A stretch of 5,107 nucleotides of DNA from Actinomycetes bacterium (GTDB taxonomy: Bacteria > Actinomycetota > Coriobacteriia > Anaerosomatales > JAJZPX01): assembly GCA_021811025.1 (NCBI GenBank), contig JAJZPX010000178.1, positions 1 through 5,107 on the forward strand. Direction: 5' to 3'. The number at the start of each line of letters is the position of its first letter. Position 1 is the first letter of the stretch. Made by a program: the position numbers and the translations under genes. This document shows positions 4,916 through 5,107 of this stretch, piece by piece. The notes below the pieces were generated by a model. That model was not told where the DNA came from and made no database searches. It saw only the letters and a program-made list of their open reading frames with translations.

Positions 4916-4938
4916 ACGCGCGAAGGCCGGAGCGGCTG

Positions 4939-5107
4939 ATGGTCTCGACCGACACGAAGACGGAGGCGCTGCGGCCGGACTCGCGGCCGAGCCCGCGGGG
5001 ACGCGCCGCCGCCGTCGGCATCGCGTCGTTCACGCTCCTCAGCGCGGTCTACGCCCTGTGGCTGCTCGCGCTGTACCCGGGTATCCTGACCGCCGACTCG
5101 CTCAACC
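4939..5107 (+). CDS. Membrane protein, N-terminal fragment; possibly a multi-pass glycosyltransferase
   Basis: An ATG at 4939 is preceded by GGAG (4929-4932) at 6-base spacing. The visible 56 residues start with a polar, basic cytoplasmic tail (1-23, ending in RPSPRGR), followed by one hydrophobic segment (about 24-45). Then comes YPGILTADSLN (46-56), and the frame leaves the window. A first membrane helix followed by YPG and an Asp-Ser pair just outside it recalls multi-pass membrane glycosyltransferases that have an acidic residue in the first extracytoplasmic loop. This is a resemblance, not an assignment. The gene diverges from the rib operon, with 254 bases between the two starts, and need not be related to riboflavin. 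Confidence 0.7.
   Translation, partial: MVSTDTKTEALRPDSRPSPRGRAAAVGIASFTLLSAVYALWLLALYPGILTADSLN

Overview
The window is high-GC bacterial DNA dominated by a complete riboflavin biosynthesis operon on the minus strand. The order is ribD - ribE - ribBA - ribH (positions 4684 down to 1186), preceded by a well-conserved FMN riboswitch (4806-4693). GC content, gene order, an Rrf2-type regulator and a GC-rich hairpin terminator without a U-tract suggest an actinomycetote, possibly a deep-branching one. That placement is inference from style; no marker gene here proves it.

Layout from left to right. Positions 1-43 (minus) hold the first 14 codons of an Rrf2-family transcriptional regulator. Positions 44-144 hold its promoter (TTGACA, 17 bp, TATCGT) with an inverted-repeat operator beside the start point. 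Positions 145-843 (minus) encode an unrecognised soluble protein of 232 residues. Positions 844-1185 are non-coding and hold a near-consensus CRP-like site, a cluster of small hairpins with a possible plus-strand promoter, and the rib operon terminator. Positions 1186-4684 (minus) are the rib genes. Positions 4685-4938 hold the riboswitch, the rib promoter and a divergent promoter region. Positions 4939-5107 (plus) are the start of a membrane protein that runs off the window.

The rib genes supply the whole GTP/ribulose-5-phosphate to riboflavin route. RibBA makes both precursors, RibD deaminates and reduces the pyrimidine, RibH builds lumazine and RibE dismutates it to riboflavin. The genes are packed with gaps of 3, 0 and 1 bases, and each ribosome binding site lies inside the end of the preceding gene. 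FMN should repress the operon at translation, because the last helix of the riboswitch contains the ribD Shine-Dalgarno sequence.

The most unusual observation is an in-frame TAG codon (4258-4256) exactly at the junction of the RibD deaminase and reductase domains. Its flanks are intact and in frame, and no usual start codon lies close behind it. In addition, ribD, ribE and ribBA all lie in one reading frame of 1011 codons broken only by TAG codons.
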